Positions 41,813-51,259 of a stretch of DNA of 64,000 bases are shown here, piece after piece (the first letter of the stretch is position 1; every line of letters starts with the position of its first letter). This DNA is from JBBQLG01 sp038327655. GTDB taxonomy: Bacteria; Bacteroidota; Bacteroidia; Cytophagales; Spirosomataceae. The notes beneath the pieces are model-generated. The model searched no databases and was not told the origin of the DNA. It saw only the letters and a program-made list of their open reading frames with translations. The translations under genes were made by a program, and so were the position numbers. Location of the stretch: assembly GCA_038327655.1 (NCBI GenBank), contig JBBQLG010000004.1:32302-96301 (forward strand), read 5' to 3'.

Positions 41813-41850
41813 AAATTATTTTCTATTTTTCTTAAAAATCTGAGTTCCCG

Positions 41851-42921
41851 ATGCCTGCCAACCGAAATGCCTTGATTCGCTACAAAACACTGGACGCCTG
41901 CCTGCGGAACCGACAGCGTAAGTGGACCCTCGATGACCTGATCGAAAAGGTTTCGGAATCCCTTTATGAGTACGAAGGAATTGACAAGGGTGTCAGTCGG
42001 CGGACGGTACAGGCCGACCTGCAGTTAATGCGGAGCGATAAGCTGGGGTACTTGGCACCGATCACGGTTGTCGACAAAAAGTACTACACCTACGACGATC
42101 CGACGTACAGCATCACCAACATTCCGCTGTCGGAGGGTGATCTGTCGCGAATGAACGAAGCCGTAGAGGTGCTCAAGCAATTCCGGGGATTTTCGCACTT
42201 CACGGCTCTCAACGAAGTGGTCCAGAAATTGGAGGACCATGTGTACTCAACCGCGCAAAAGTCGGCGTCGGTCATTGATTTTGAGAAGAACGAGAATTTG
42301 AAAGGGCTTCACTTTCTGGACGATTTGTACCAGGCCGTTATTCAGAAGCGCGTGTTGCTGATTCAGTACCAGTCGTTCTCGGCCCGGCTTCCGCAAACGT
42401 TTGTCTTCCATGTCTGGTGGCTGAAAGAATTCAAAAACCGCTGGTTTGCGGTGGGAAAACGCGATGGAAAGGGTCATCTTTTTAATCTGGCACTGGACCG
42501 GATCATTGCCATTGATACCACTACGGACCAGGAATATGTCGGTAACGGGCACATGGACCCCGAGGTCTATTACCGGAATGTAATTGGTGTAACCGTCAGC
42601 GAAACTGTACGGTCGGCGCGGGTGAGGCTTCTTGTAACGGCCCGTCATGCGCCCTACGTGGAAACGAAGCCGCTGCATCAGTCGCAGCAGGTTGTGGAGC
42701 GGACGCCCGACGGCATTATCATCGAGATCCACGTGCAGCTGAACTTCGAGCTGGAGAAAGAAATATTGGGTTTCGGTGAAGGCTTATACGTACTCGAACC
42801 GGAAAAACTCCGCAAAAACATTCAGTATCGCCTGCGGGCGGGGCTGGCCCAGTACATGGCCCCGAAGCAGCCGGACAGCAAAATCACCCAACGTCATGAC
42901 TCACCTCAACGTGATTTGTAA
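41851..42921 (+). CDS. WYL-domain transcriptional regulator
   Basis: 356 residues. It has an N-terminal winged helix (RYKTLDACLRNRQRKWTLDD ... VSRRTVQADLQLMR), a central WYL domain (AVIQKRVLLIQYQSFSARLP ... RWFAVGKRDGKGHLFNLALD) and a WCX-type C-terminal domain. WYL domains are thought to bind nucleic acid or nucleotide ligands and switch DNA binding. The gene is divergent from slipin-rtcB, and RtcB loci in Bacteroidota often carry such a regulator, so it probably senses RNA damage products. An inverted repeat precedes it. Confidence 0.92.
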   Translation: MPANRNALIRYKTLDACLRNRQRKWTLDDLIEKVSESLYEYEGIDKGVSRRTVQADLQLMRSDKLGYLAPITVVDKKYYTYDDPTYSITNIPLSEGDLSRMNEAVEVLKQFRGFSHFTALNEVVQKLEDHVYSTAQKSASVIDFEKNENLKGLHFLDDLYQAVIQKRVLLIQYQSFSARLPQTFVFHVWWLKEFKNRWFAVGKRDGKGHLFNLALDRIIAIDTTTDQEYVGNGHMDPEVYYRNVIGVTVSETVRSARVRLLVTARHAPYVETKPLHQSQQVVERTPDGIIIEIHVQLNFELEKEILGFGEGLYVLEPEKLRKNIQYRLRAGLAQYMAPKQPDSKITQRHDSPQRDL

Positions 42922-43931
42922 TCAGCCCGTATGCCTTCGTAGAGCCAGTTGGCCAAGGCCTGCCGGTTGTCGGGAATCACAAACCGGCGCTGGTCCTTAT
43001 CGTTCTGGATATTGCCCAATTCGATAAAAACCGTTGGGGGAGCCGTGTTTTTAACGACGTAGAGGGTGTTACGGGTAGAGACGTTGCCCAGATAGGCCCG
43101 CGTCGGCTGCGACCGTTTGTAGCGGGCCGTAAAGCTCCGGTGAATTTGCTTCGCCAGCTTTTTTCCGGCAGCACTCCGGTCATGATGGTAAAAGAACACG
43201 TCGATTGTCTGCCCAATGCTCCGGCTATCCACATGAATGACAATGGACCGTTGGTAACCACCTTTATAACGGGCATACAGGTTGTTTACGGCCATAGTCC
43301 CCTGCTTGAGCCGGGCCAGTTGGCTGAGCGGAATGCGCTGCTGCGGATAGGCTACTTCATCGTAATCAAGCCCTAATACGCCCGCATCCCGAATACCATC
43401 ATTGGGGTCCTGCACGATCATGTAAACCGTGGCGCCATGCTCCATCAGCACCCGGGCCAGCCGAATAGTAACGTCGTACGCGTATTCATCTTCGGGCAGC
43501 AGGTATGTACCCGATCGGCCAATAGCCCCCGGATCGGGTCCGCCATGACCAGACGACAGGTACAGGGTGCAACCGCTCAGTTGCTGGTCGTTGACGGTAA
43601 CCCGGGCGTATCGCGGTCCAAACAGCGGTACGGTCAGTATTGACGGGGATTTTCTCGCGACAGGAGCCGCCTTCGCTCTGGGGGAGGGTGCTGATTTCCG
43701 CCTGCTGGAGCTTACCTTTTTGGCGACAACATGATGTTTCCTGCGTTTGGCGGAGTGCGTTACTTTCCGTCTGGGTTTTTCTGCCTTAACGCGCTGTATA
43801 GTAATACCAGAAGCAAGCCGGGGTTCCACCACCACTCCCCGACCAAAATCGGCAATGGGTATAAAAAGGCCGATGAGCAGCAGGAGCGGGATAAAAGAAC
43901 GACCCGCCTGCCTTGGTGCTTGATTAGTCAT
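42906..43931 (-). CDS. N-acetylmuramoyl-L-alanine amidase (Amidase_3)
   Basis: 341 residues. A short N-terminal signal-anchor (SFIPLLLLIGLFIPIADFG) is followed by a very basic Lys/Arg-rich linker (about 48-90) and the Amidase_3 domain. Zinc ligands and catalytic residues are visible in YLSSGHGGPDPGAIG (His), LPEDEYAYDVTIRL (Glu), SIVIHVDSRS (His) and VFIELGNIQNDKDQ (Glu). It cleaves the bond between muramic acid and the peptide, used in cell separation. It converges with the WYL gene, with a 16-bp overlap. Confidence 0.92.
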   Translation of the reverse strand: MTNQAPRQAGRSFIPLLLLIGLFIPIADFGRGVVVEPRLASGITIQRVKAEKPRRKVTHSAKRRKHHVVAKKVSSSRRKSAPSPRAKAAPVARKSPSILTVPLFGPRYARVTVNDQQLSGCTLYLSSGHGGPDPGAIGRSGTYLLPEDEYAYDVTIRLARVLMEHGATVYMIVQDPNDGIRDAGVLGLDYDEVAYPQQRIPLSQLARLKQGTMAVNNLYARYKGGYQRSIVIHVDSRSIGQTIDVFFYHHDRSAAGKKLAKQIHRSFTARYKRSQPTRAYLGNVSTRNTLYVVKNTAPPTVFIELGNIQNDKDQRRFVIPDNRQALANWLYEGIRADYKSR

Positions 43932-44023
43932 AAGTAGAAAACGCGTGCTCTATTTGTACGAATCAAGACCAGATTCGGTACCTGATGTAACGGCACGATA
44001 GCGCACGGAAGGTAATCAGCGTT

Positions 44024-44087
44024 CTTTACTCATAGCGTACGAGGCCGACGAACGACTATCATCCGGCCTTGTACGCCATGAGCAAAG
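44024..44087. terminator. 24-bp hairpin downstream of the metallopeptidase gene
   Basis: Arms 44024-44047 and 44064-44087 pair over 24 positions with three mismatches, 6 bp beyond the stop of the minus-strand metallopeptidase gene. Confidence 0.6.
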
Positions 44088-44093
44088 CACTGG

Positions 44094-44957
44094 CTACAAA
44101 TTAGAATCTTCGCGGCTATTAAAGGTATCACCCTGCTTGATGTCGCCGGTTTTGAAGCCTTTGGTGAACCAATAAGCCCGCTGCTTCGAGGTGCCGTGGG
44201 TAAACGCATCCGGTACTACCCGGCCCTGCGTTTCTTCCTGAATCCGGTCGTCGCCGATGGCACTGGCTGCGGTGAGTGCTTCCTGGATATCACTGGCGTC
44301 GATGAAATCTTTGTTCTGTTGCTGCGCGTAATGCGCCCACACACCCGCCAGAAAATCGGCCTGTAGCTCGAGCCGGACAGACAGCCGGTTGTTTTCGACT
44401 TCGCTCATCTGGCTGCGGGCTTCGTCGATCTTGTCCATGATGCCAAGTTGCTTCTGGACGTGGTGCCCAATTTCATGGGCCACGACGTAGGCCATCGCAA
44501 AATCGCCGGGCGCCTGGAACCGCTTCGCCAGTTCGTCATAAAAAGACAAGTCGATGTACACCTTTTGATCGGTGGGGCAGTAGAACGGTCCCGACGATTC
44601 CGACGCCGTGCCACAACCCGACTGCGTAACCTGCCGGAACATGACCAGCGTGGGGTCGCGGTATTGACTCCCCTGGTCGGCGAATTGCTTTGTCCACACA
44701 TCCTCCGTACTGGCCAGGATGACGCGGGTGAATTTAGCCGCCTGATCGTCGGGCTGCGGACCAACGGGGGCCGATGACGACGATTGCGTATCGGTTGTCT
44801 GCTGATTTAGGATGTCGGATGGGTTACCGCCCAAAAACATGTAAATGAGCGCAATGACGATGCTGCCGATGCCTCCGCCGACCAGCAAGCCTCCTCCGCC
44901 CCCGCCACCCCGGCGGTCGTCTACATTATCACTTTCCCGTTGTCCAATCCAACGCAT
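44094..44957 (-). CDS. Neutral zinc metallopeptidase (YpfJ family)
   Basis: 287 residues. A Gly-rich N-terminal segment (RRGGGGGGGLLVGGGIGSIV) leads into one membrane helix, then the catalytic domain with the zinc motif YVVAHEIGHHVQKQLG. The cysteine-containing SGCGTASESSGPFYCPTDQK is typical of the family (pfam neutral zinc metallopeptidase). The active site probably faces the periplasm. Substrates are unknown. Monocistronic, with a hairpin downstream. Confidence 0.93.
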   Translation of the reverse strand: MRWIGQRESDNVDDRRGGGGGGGLLVGGGIGSIVIALIYMFLGGNPSDILNQQTTDTQSSSSAPVGPQPDDQAAKFTRVILASTEDVWTKQFADQGSQYRDPTLVMFRQVTQSGCGTASESSGPFYCPTDQKVYIDLSFYDELAKRFQAPGDFAMAYVVAHEIGHHVQKQLGIMDKIDEARSQMSEVENNRLSVRLELQADFLAGVWAHYAQQQNKDFIDASDIQEALTAASAIGDDRIQEETQGRVVPDAFTHGTSKQRAYWFTKGFKTGDIKQGDTFNSREDSNL

Positions 44958-45076
44958 GGTTTTTACTATTTAAGTGAGACACGTACCAATGGTATACAAC
45001 GCCAAAATAAACGAATCGGCTGGTAATTCGAGCATCCAGTCCGGGCAAATAGACCACTAATCTGATAATCAAACCA

Positions 45077-46147
45077 CTACCGGGGTTTAGCGCGTTCGTA
45101 TTGCACCGGCCAGGTGATGTCGTCGCCGAGGGTATGGGCCGCATGAAGCGGGAAGTAGGGGTCGCGAAGAAACTCGCGGGCCAGCATAATCAAATCGGCC
45201 TGTCCGTTGGATAAAATGGCTTCGGCCTGCTCGGCGGTCGTAATCATGCCCACGGCTGCGGTCATGATGCCCGCTTCCTGCCGGATACGGTCGGCAAATT
45301 CGACCTGGTAGCCAGGGCCAACCGGAATTTTGGCATGACCCACGTTACCGCCCGTCGAACAGTCGATCAGGTCAACGCCTTTCTCTTTCAGCACAAGGGC
45401 CAGTGCCACCGAGTCGTCGGCCGTCCAGCCGCCTTCGGTCCAGTCGGTAGCCGAAATACGGACGAACAACGGATTTCCCGACGGCCAAACCGCCTGTACC
45501 CGCTCGACTACGGCCAGCAAAAACCGAATCCGGTTCGCAAACGAGCCGCCGTATTCGTCGGTGCGGTGGTTGCTGATGGGCGATAAAAACTGATGCAGTA
45601 AGTACCCGTGGGCCGCGTGCAGTTCAATCACTTTAAAACCAGCGAGCACTGATCGTTGGGTCGCAGCCGCAAAATCGGCGATTACCTGCTCAATGCCTTC
45701 AAGCGTGAGAGCCGTCGGAACAGGACCACCTTCGACGAATGGAATGGCACTGGGTGCTACTGTCTGCCAGCCGCCAGCTTCGTCGGGCGCAATGGCCGTT
45801 CCTCCCTCCCATGGTCGGCGGTGCGATGCTTTTCGTCCCGCATGACCCAACTGAATACCGGCAACGGCACCGTTGGCTTCGATAAACGTGTTAATGTGTT
45901 TCAGGCCCGCAATGTGTTCGTCGGTCCAGATTCCCAGATCGTCGGGCGTGATGCGGCCTTCGGGTGATACGGCAGCGGCTTCGGCAATAATCAGGCCCGC
46001 GCCACCCACGGCCCGGCTGCCCAGATTTACAAAATGCCAGTCGTTGGCAAACCCATCGACGCTGGAATACTGGCACATGGGCGATACCACAATCCGGTTC
46101 TTTACCTGTACACTGCGGATGGTAAGCGGACTAAAAAGAAGAGACAT
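45077..46147 (-). CDS. Old-yellow-enzyme family NADPH:flavin oxidoreductase (YqjM-like)
   Basis: 356 residues. The FMN TIM barrel of the OYE family is evident: IRSVQVKNRIVVSPMCQYSS at the N-terminus, IQLGHAGRKASHRRPWEGG, and HAAHGYLLHQFLSPISNHRT with the substrate-binding His pair. The Cys in PMCQYSS is the redox-tuning cysteine of the YqjM (thermophilic-like) class. It reduces activated C=C bonds of enones and nitro compounds with NADPH. Preceded by a small gene 41 bp upstream that may be in the same unit. Confidence 0.93.
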   Translation of the reverse strand: MSLLFSPLTIRSVQVKNRIVVSPMCQYSSVDGFANDWHFVNLGSRAVGGAGLIIAEAAAVSPEGRITPDDLGIWTDEHIAGLKHINTFIEANGAVAGIQLGHAGRKASHRRPWEGGTAIAPDEAGGWQTVAPSAIPFVEGGPVPTALTLEGIEQVIADFAAATQRSVLAGFKVIELHAAHGYLLHQFLSPISNHRTDEYGGSFANRIRFLLAVVERVQAVWPSGNPLFVRISATDWTEGGWTADDSVALALVLKEKGVDLIDCSTGGNVGHAKIPVGPGYQVEFADRIRQEAGIMTAAVGMITTAEQAEAILSNGQADLIMLAREFLRDPYFPLHAAHTLGDDITWPVQYERAKPR

Positions 46148-46187
46148 AACAGTTGACTAAAACGAAAAAATGAATTGACAATAAACA

Positions 46188-46430
46188 TCAGTCGGTACCT
46201 GAATCCGGCTCATTCAGCACATCGCCCACCAGCACAGCCGCTTCGTGCAACAGTTCAGTGGCAATCAAATCGTCGGTTACGGCTTCGATGTGTGCGTCGA
46301 TGCTGTCTACGGGTTCGTTGCCGGTGGGCGCATTCATGCCCAGCAGTAACCGGCTGACGTAGAGCAGACTAAGCGAAAAACGCAGTTCGGGCAGGGCGCG
46401 GCTGTGGCGCGTAACGGGTTCGGTATCCAT
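46188..46430 (-). CDS. Small hypothetical protein
   Basis: 80 residues (MDTEPVTRHSRALPELRFSL), acidic in the second half (SIDAHIEAVTDDLIATELLH). No domain recognised. It reads in the direction of the old-yellow-enzyme gene, ends 41 bp before it, and its codon usage looks like the surroundings, so it is probably real, but this is not certain. Confidence 0.45.
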   Translation of the reverse strand: MDTEPVTRHSRALPELRFSLSLLYVSRLLLGMNAPTGNEPVDSIDAHIEAVTDDLIATELLHEAAVLVGDVLNEPDSGTD

Positions 46431-46595
46431 AGTCCTTTCATAAACAGTAACGGCTGTGCGTCGGGTTCGGTTTAAATCAGCCGGCCGTTTGCCGACTTCG
46501 GATTGCAGATTTGCCCGTTACCCCGTACTTTTAGCCACCGGACCAACCCGTTTATTTACCCTTACTGGCGGAAACGTTGCTCCGCTCCTACTTTT

Positions 46596-47606
46596 ATGAT
46601 TCGTACCGACTGGACCCGCGCTGAGATTACAGCCATTTATAACACGCCCGTTCTGGACCTGATTTATCAGGCCGCCACCGTACACCGGCAGCACCACGAC
46701 CCGCAGGAAGTGCAGGTTTGCACGCTGTTATCCGTAAAAACCGGTGGTTGCCCCGAAGATTGCGCGTACTGCCCACAGGCGGCCCGCTACCACACCGCCG
46801 TGACGGTGCACAAACTGATGGAGGTTGATGAGGTACTAAGTGCAGCCACCCGCGCCAAAGACTCGGGCAGTTCGCGGTTCTGTATGGGTGCCGCCTGGCG
46901 CGAAGTGCGCGACAACCGCGATTTCGACAAGGTGATCGACATGGTGAAAGGCGTAAATGCGATGGGGCTGGAAGTATGCTGCACGCTGGGTATGCTGACC
47001 GATACCCAGGCGCAGAAACTCAAGGATGCGGGTCTGTACGCTTACAACCACAACTTAGACACGAGCGAAGAATTCTACGGCGACATCATCTCGACCCGTA
47101 CCTACGATGACCGCTTGGATACGATTAGCCACGTCCGTAAAGCCGGTATTTCGGTTTGTTCCGGGGGGATTATCGGCATGGGCGAATCGCACGGCGACCG
47201 GATTGGCATGTTGCACACCTTGGCCACGCTGCCAGAACACCCCGAATCAGTGCCGGTTAATGCATTGGTACCGGTGGAGGGAACACCGCTGGAAGATCAG
47301 GAACGGGTGTCGGTCTGGGAAATGATTCGGATGATTGCTACGGCCCGTCTGATCATGCCGAAGTCGATTGTGCGGCTCTCGGCGGGGCGCGTTCGGATGA
47401 GTGTCGAGGAGCAGGCGTTGTGTTTTCTGGCGGGGGCAAACTCCATCTTCGCCGGCGATAAACTGCTGACGACACCCAACCCGGAAGTCAATCAGGATCA
47501 GGCCATGTTTCAGACACTGAACATCCGTCCCCGGCAGGCCTTCAAAAACCGGAACGCCGGACCGTCAGGTCAGCCCGCTGTAGTGTTTGAGCAGATTCCG
47601 GTGTAA
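46596..47606 (+). CDS. bioB: Biotin synthase
   Basis: 336 residues from the ATG at 46596. A radical SAM enzyme with the cluster motif GGCPEDCAYCPQAARYHTAV, and the second [2Fe-2S] cluster ligands in later Cys residues and the Arg in IVRLSAGRVRMS. It inserts sulfur into dethiobiotin, the last step of biotin synthesis. No other bio gene is adjacent in this window. A bidirectional hairpin follows. Confidence 0.96.
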   Translation: MIRTDWTRAEITAIYNTPVLDLIYQAATVHRQHHDPQEVQVCTLLSVKTGGCPEDCAYCPQAARYHTAVTVHKLMEVDEVLSAATRAKDSGSSRFCMGAAWREVRDNRDFDKVIDMVKGVNAMGLEVCCTLGMLTDTQAQKLKDAGLYAYNHNLDTSEEFYGDIISTRTYDDRLDTISHVRKAGISVCSGGIIGMGESHGDRIGMLHTLATLPEHPESVPVNALVPVEGTPLEDQERVSVWEMIRMIATARLIMPKSIVRLSAGRVRMSVEEQALCFLAGANSIFAGDKLLTTPNPEVNQDQAMFQTLNIRPRQAFKNRNAGPSGQPAVVFEQIPV

Positions 47607-47612
47607 AACAAA

Positions 47613-47652
47613 AACGCCGGACGATCGGCAACTACCATTTTAACCCGGCGTT
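47613..47652. terminator. Hairpin between bioB and glycosyltransferase genes
   Basis: AACGCCGG (47613-47620) pairs with CCGGCGTT (47645-47652), flanked by an A-run on one side and a T-rich stretch (TTCTGTTTT) on the other. Located between convergent genes. Confidence 0.65.
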
Positions 47653-47657
47653 CTGTT

Positions 47658-48917
47658 TTAAACCGGTACAGCCGCCCCACGTTTGCGGTTGGCCGTGTCG
47701 ATGAGGGCGGTTTCAATGCGGTCGATGGCTTTACCAAGTGTCCACTGCTCCCGAACCGATTGCCGGGCATTCAGCGACAGGCGTTCAAACAGGGTATTAT
47801 TCGTCATCACCTCCTCTACGGCACGGGCCAACGCCACCGGGTCGCGGGGACGTAGCAGCCCGTTATAGCCGTCGATAACGGTTTCGCGGACTCCGCCTTC
47901 GGCTACGGCAACCACCGGCAGGCCACACGAATTAGCTTCCAGCGGGGCCAGGCCAAATGGTTCCAGCGACGACGTATAAAGCAGGCACGATGCCGTGTTT
48001 AGCAACTGAATCAGTTCGGTCTGTGTAATGCGCTCCCGCGGCTCAAAACGAACCTGCAACCGCTCACTTAGCTGCTGCATTTCCCGTACGTATTCCTGGT
48101 TCCCCATGTTGCCAATCCAGATCAGCGGTGGGCGTCGATGAACGGGTATCTGCGCCAGTGTTTTAAGGGCCGTTTCAACGCCTTTAGCGGGATAGAAAGC
48201 ACCTAATCCCAGCACAAACGGCTCGCGGGGTAAGTCCAGAAATGGAAACAGATCCGTATCGACGCCGAGGTAACAGACGTCGCCCGACCGACCGTAGGCT
48301 CTCACGGTACTTTCGCTGCTGAAATAGGAGTTGACCAACAGTGTATCATAACTGCGGGCATTTCGAATCTCTTCCCGTACCCGCACCCGTGCCTTCCGAA
48401 TGCGAAACAGATCGTCCCAATACCGGCTTCTGTAAGCGGCCTCCCGCCAGTGTGCGGATGCGGGCGGAAGTCCCTCCCAGATCAGGTCGGGGTGGGCCTC
48501 GAACAGCGACCGGTTTGGCTCACCCAAATACAGCACGGTTGGAATAGTAACAAACCGGCCGATATAGGGCATCATGAAATAAACGCAGGAGTTGGCAAAC
48601 AGCACATCGAAGCCCCCCGCGTTGATTTCGTCGGCACACCGGCGGCAGAAATCCAGCATCCGGCGCACCTGCTCATCCGGCTCGAACCCCAGCGCCGAGA
48701 GTTTATCCTGGTGCTGGTGGCGAATACGGATCGTCATGTCCAGGGGTAACACGTGCGGTTCACCGGCGTAGGCGGCAACGTCTAAAAACTGACTGTCGGC
48801 CAGCGACGATGTCCACACCGTTAGCTGATGGCCGCGCTGAGCCAGTCCTTTGATGTGCTGATGCAACGCCCGGCTACCGCCCCCGCTTAACAAATTATGC
48901 CAGACTGCGATTTTCAT
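47658..48917 (-). CDS. Family 4 glycosyltransferase
   Basis: 419 residues with the GT-B fold. The N-terminus KIAVWHNLLSGGGSRALHQH carries the Gly-rich acceptor loop. The C-terminal donor domain has the GT4 signature SLEPFGLAPLEANSCGLPVV with the EX7E-type glutamates, followed by VAVAEGGVRETVIDGYNGLL. It transfers a nucleotide sugar onto a glycan or lipid carrier, perhaps using sugars made by the rml/galE genes further on; the target is unknown. No signal peptide. Confidence 0.92.
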   Translation of the reverse strand: MKIAVWHNLLSGGGSRALHQHIKGLAQRGHQLTVWTSSLADSQFLDVAAYAGEPHVLPLDMTIRIRHQHQDKLSALGFEPDEQVRRMLDFCRRCADEINAGGFDVLFANSCVYFMMPYIGRFVTIPTVLYLGEPNRSLFEAHPDLIWEGLPPASAHWREAAYRSRYWDDLFRIRKARVRVREEIRNARSYDTLLVNSYFSSESTVRAYGRSGDVCYLGVDTDLFPFLDLPREPFVLGLGAFYPAKGVETALKTLAQIPVHRRPPLIWIGNMGNQEYVREMQQLSERLQVRFEPRERITQTELIQLLNTASCLLYTSSLEPFGLAPLEANSCGLPVVAVAEGGVRETVIDGYNGLLRPRDPVALARAVEEVMTNNTLFERLSLNARQSVREQWTLGKAIDRIETALIDTANRKRGAAVPV

Positions 48918-48940
48918 GAAACCTGTTTCCGTTTACCCAC

Positions 48941-49438
48941 CTACCGCTTTCCTAACTCAATAACTTCCATATCCGTGATGCGCCCTGCGTCAAGCGCAAA
49001 CCGGATACAGGTCCGTACCTGGTGAAAACCAATTTTACCGGCCGCTCCCGGATTGATGAACAGCAGATTATCGAATTTGGGGTCGCGGGTTACTTTCAGA
49101 ATATGAGAATGCCCGCAAATAAACACATCCGGGGCACTAATCTGCAAATTAGGTCGGATAATGGGTGTGTAGCGCGGGGGCGTACCGCCGATGTGCGTCA
49201 TCCAGACCGTTACGTCGTCAAGCGCAAACCGTTGGTCTTCCGGGCACACCTGCGACACGGGCGGACCATCAATGTTGCCGCTGACTCCCCGAAATGGACG
49301 GAACGCCTGTAGCCGATCCACCACGTCGATGGAGCCAACATCCCCCGCGTGCCATACCTCATCGCAGGCGTCGAAATGCGAAAAAATCTGGGGGTCTAAA
49401 TAACCGTGCGTATCGGATAGAAGGCCAATTCGGGTCAT
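48941..49438 (-). CDS. Metallophosphoesterase (YfcE/MJ0936 family)
   Basis: 165 residues. Di-metal phosphoesterase motifs: GLLSDTHGYLDPQIF, DEVWHAGDVGSIDVVDRL, GVSGNIDGPP (GNxD-like), MTHIGGTPPRY and FICGHSHILKV. The size and pattern match YfcE-type phosphodiesterases. Physiological substrate unknown. Transcribed with the glycosyltransferase gene, 23 bp upstream of it. Confidence 0.93.
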   Translation of the reverse strand: MTRIGLLSDTHGYLDPQIFSHFDACDEVWHAGDVGSIDVVDRLQAFRPFRGVSGNIDGPPVSQVCPEDQRFALDDVTVWMTHIGGTPPRYTPIIRPNLQISAPDVFICGHSHILKVTRDPKFDNLLFINPGAAGKIGFHQVRTCIRFALDAGRITDMEVIELGKR

Positions 49439-49453
49439 AAAAAGAGGGACTGA

Positions 49454-51139
49454 TTACCCCAAAATTAACGCTTTCATCTCACTGCGAATCTTTTTCTTGT
49501 CGATCTTTCCCACGCTGGTCTTTGGAATTTCACTGACCAGCACAATGTTGTCGGGGACGTACCATTTGTTGAGATCACCCCGCTCTACCCGACTCTGAAA
49601 CGTCTGCTTAATGCCCTCGGCGGTGAGCGTATCGGCAAAACCGGCTTTCGCTACCACCAGCGCGTGCGGGCGTTCACCCCAGCGCTCGTCGGGAAAACCC
49701 ACCACGGCTGCTTCGGCTACTCCCTCAACCTGCGACAGTAAGTCTTCGATCTCCAGCGATGATACCCACTCGCCCCCGGTTTTAATAACGTCTTTGGTTC
49801 GGTCGGCAATCTGTACCCAGTTATCGGCCGTAATCGTGGCCACGTCGCCGGTGTGCAGCCAGCCGTTCTTCCAGAGTTCTTCGCTGCGTTCGGGATCGTT
49901 GTAATAGCCCTGCGTAGTCCAGGGGCAGCGCACCACAATTTCACCCAGCGAATGACCGTCATGCGGCACAAAATCGCCATCGTCATCCATGAGCCGCATC
50001 TCCACGAAGGGGGCAATCCGCCCCGCCCGTGTCCGCAACTCAAGCTGTTCATCGGCGGATAATTGCTTTTCCTGATCGTTCAGGTACACCACCGCCGTCA
50101 CCGGAGCCGTTTCCGACATGCCGTACCCCTGCGAGAGCGTGATGCCCAGTTCAGCCGCGGCTTTGGTCAGCCCTTTGGTCAGGGCTGAGCCGCCGATGAG
50201 CACTTTCCAGCGGCTTAGTTGCGGCCGAAACTGCTGCGCGGCCGGGTTATTCACCAGCATGTTCATGATCGTGGGGACACAATGTGACAGCGTTACGCCC
50301 TCTTTCACCAATAACCGAAGCAGCATTTCCGGCTCATACCGACCGGGATAAACCTGCTTGGCCGACATCATCACGGCCAGAAACGGAAACCCCCACGCGT
50401 GTACGTGAAACATGGGCGTAATGGGCATGTACACGTCCGACGATCCTTTGAACGGCATGGCTTCGTAGCCGATAATATACGTCAGCAGCCCCATGGTGTG
50501 CATAAACAACTGCCGGTGCGAGAAGTAAACGCCTTTGGGGCTACCCGTTGTACCGGTGGTATAGAACGTTGTGGCCCAGGTATCTTCGTCGAAATCCGGG
50601 AACTCATACTGATCCGATGCACCGGTGAGCAGGTTCTCGTACTCTCCCGTCAACCCGTCGGGCACTTCGGGTGCAACAGCCGCATCGCCGTAGACTTTAT
50701 CGCTGATGAGGATGATGGTTTCAACCGTGGTAAGCTGATCGCGGATAGCGTTGAGGATGGGCAGAAAATCTTCGTGTACCAACACGACTTTATCCTCGGC
50801 GTGATTCATGGTGTAGAGAATCTGGGCAGGCGACAAGCGTACGTTGATGGTGTGAATGATAGCTCCCATACCCGGCGCGGCAAAGTAGCATTCGAGGTAG
50901 CGGTGGCTATCCCAGTCGAGCACGGCCACGGTATCGCCGGGTTGAACACCCGCATCGGTGAGCACATTGGCCAGCCGGCGCACCCGCTGATTGAACGTGA
51001 CGTAGTTCATGCGGAACAAATCCCGGTAAACAATTTCGCGCTGTGGTTCGTATTTGAGCGATTGAGCGAGTAGGTTTTTAAGGAGCAGGCCCGATTCGTG
51101 GGCGGATGGGGTACGCGGAATTAGTTTAGTCTGAATCAT
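49454..51139 (-). CDS. Long-chain acyl-CoA synthetase (AMP-forming)
   Basis: 561 residues. AMP-binding motifs are present: P-loop TFYTTGTTGSPKGVYFSH, the A5-type YGMSETAPVTAV, the hinge region ADRTKDVIKTGGEWVSSLEI and the C-terminal catalytic lysine region IPKTSVGKIDKKKI. It activates fatty or aryl acids to acyl-CoA. The length and lid region most resemble medium/long-chain acyl-CoA ligases of the FadD3/AlkK type. The metallophosphoesterase gene follows after 15 bp. Confidence 0.93.
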   Translation of the reverse strand: MIQTKLIPRTPSAHESGLLLKNLLAQSLKYEPQREIVYRDLFRMNYVTFNQRVRRLANVLTDAGVQPGDTVAVLDWDSHRYLECYFAAPGMGAIIHTINVRLSPAQILYTMNHAEDKVVLVHEDFLPILNAIRDQLTTVETIILISDKVYGDAAVAPEVPDGLTGEYENLLTGASDQYEFPDFDEDTWATTFYTTGTTGSPKGVYFSHRQLFMHTMGLLTYIIGYEAMPFKGSSDVYMPITPMFHVHAWGFPFLAVMMSAKQVYPGRYEPEMLLRLLVKEGVTLSHCVPTIMNMLVNNPAAQQFRPQLSRWKVLIGGSALTKGLTKAAAELGITLSQGYGMSETAPVTAVVYLNDQEKQLSADEQLELRTRAGRIAPFVEMRLMDDDGDFVPHDGHSLGEIVVRCPWTTQGYYNDPERSEELWKNGWLHTGDVATITADNWVQIADRTKDVIKTGGEWVSSLEIEDLLSQVEGVAEAAVVGFPDERWGERPHALVVAKAGFADTLTAEGIKQTFQSRVERGDLNKWYVPDNIVLVSEIPKTSVGKIDKKKIRSEMKALILG

Positions 51140-51259
51140 GACAGGACGTTTCTAAGGCAGAAAGACTGTCTAAAGTTATAAATAATATCGGTTCAGGTCT
51201 ATCCTCCGGCTCAAACAGCCATCGGTCTGCCACCCTAAATGTACCCTCCGTACAATGGG

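Larger units (their letters stand above)
41248..41850. other. Divergent intergenic region with RNA-like structure, no protein gene
   Basis: About 600 bp between the slipin and WYL starts. Two weak open frames (41334-41546 plus, 41435-41773 minus) have no recognisable protein character. The minus strand instead shows several RNA-like helices, including a tRNA-type T-arm (described separately) and long-range pairs. Either a long structured 5' leader of the slipin-rtcB operon or a separate small RNA is possible. Confidence 0.6.
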
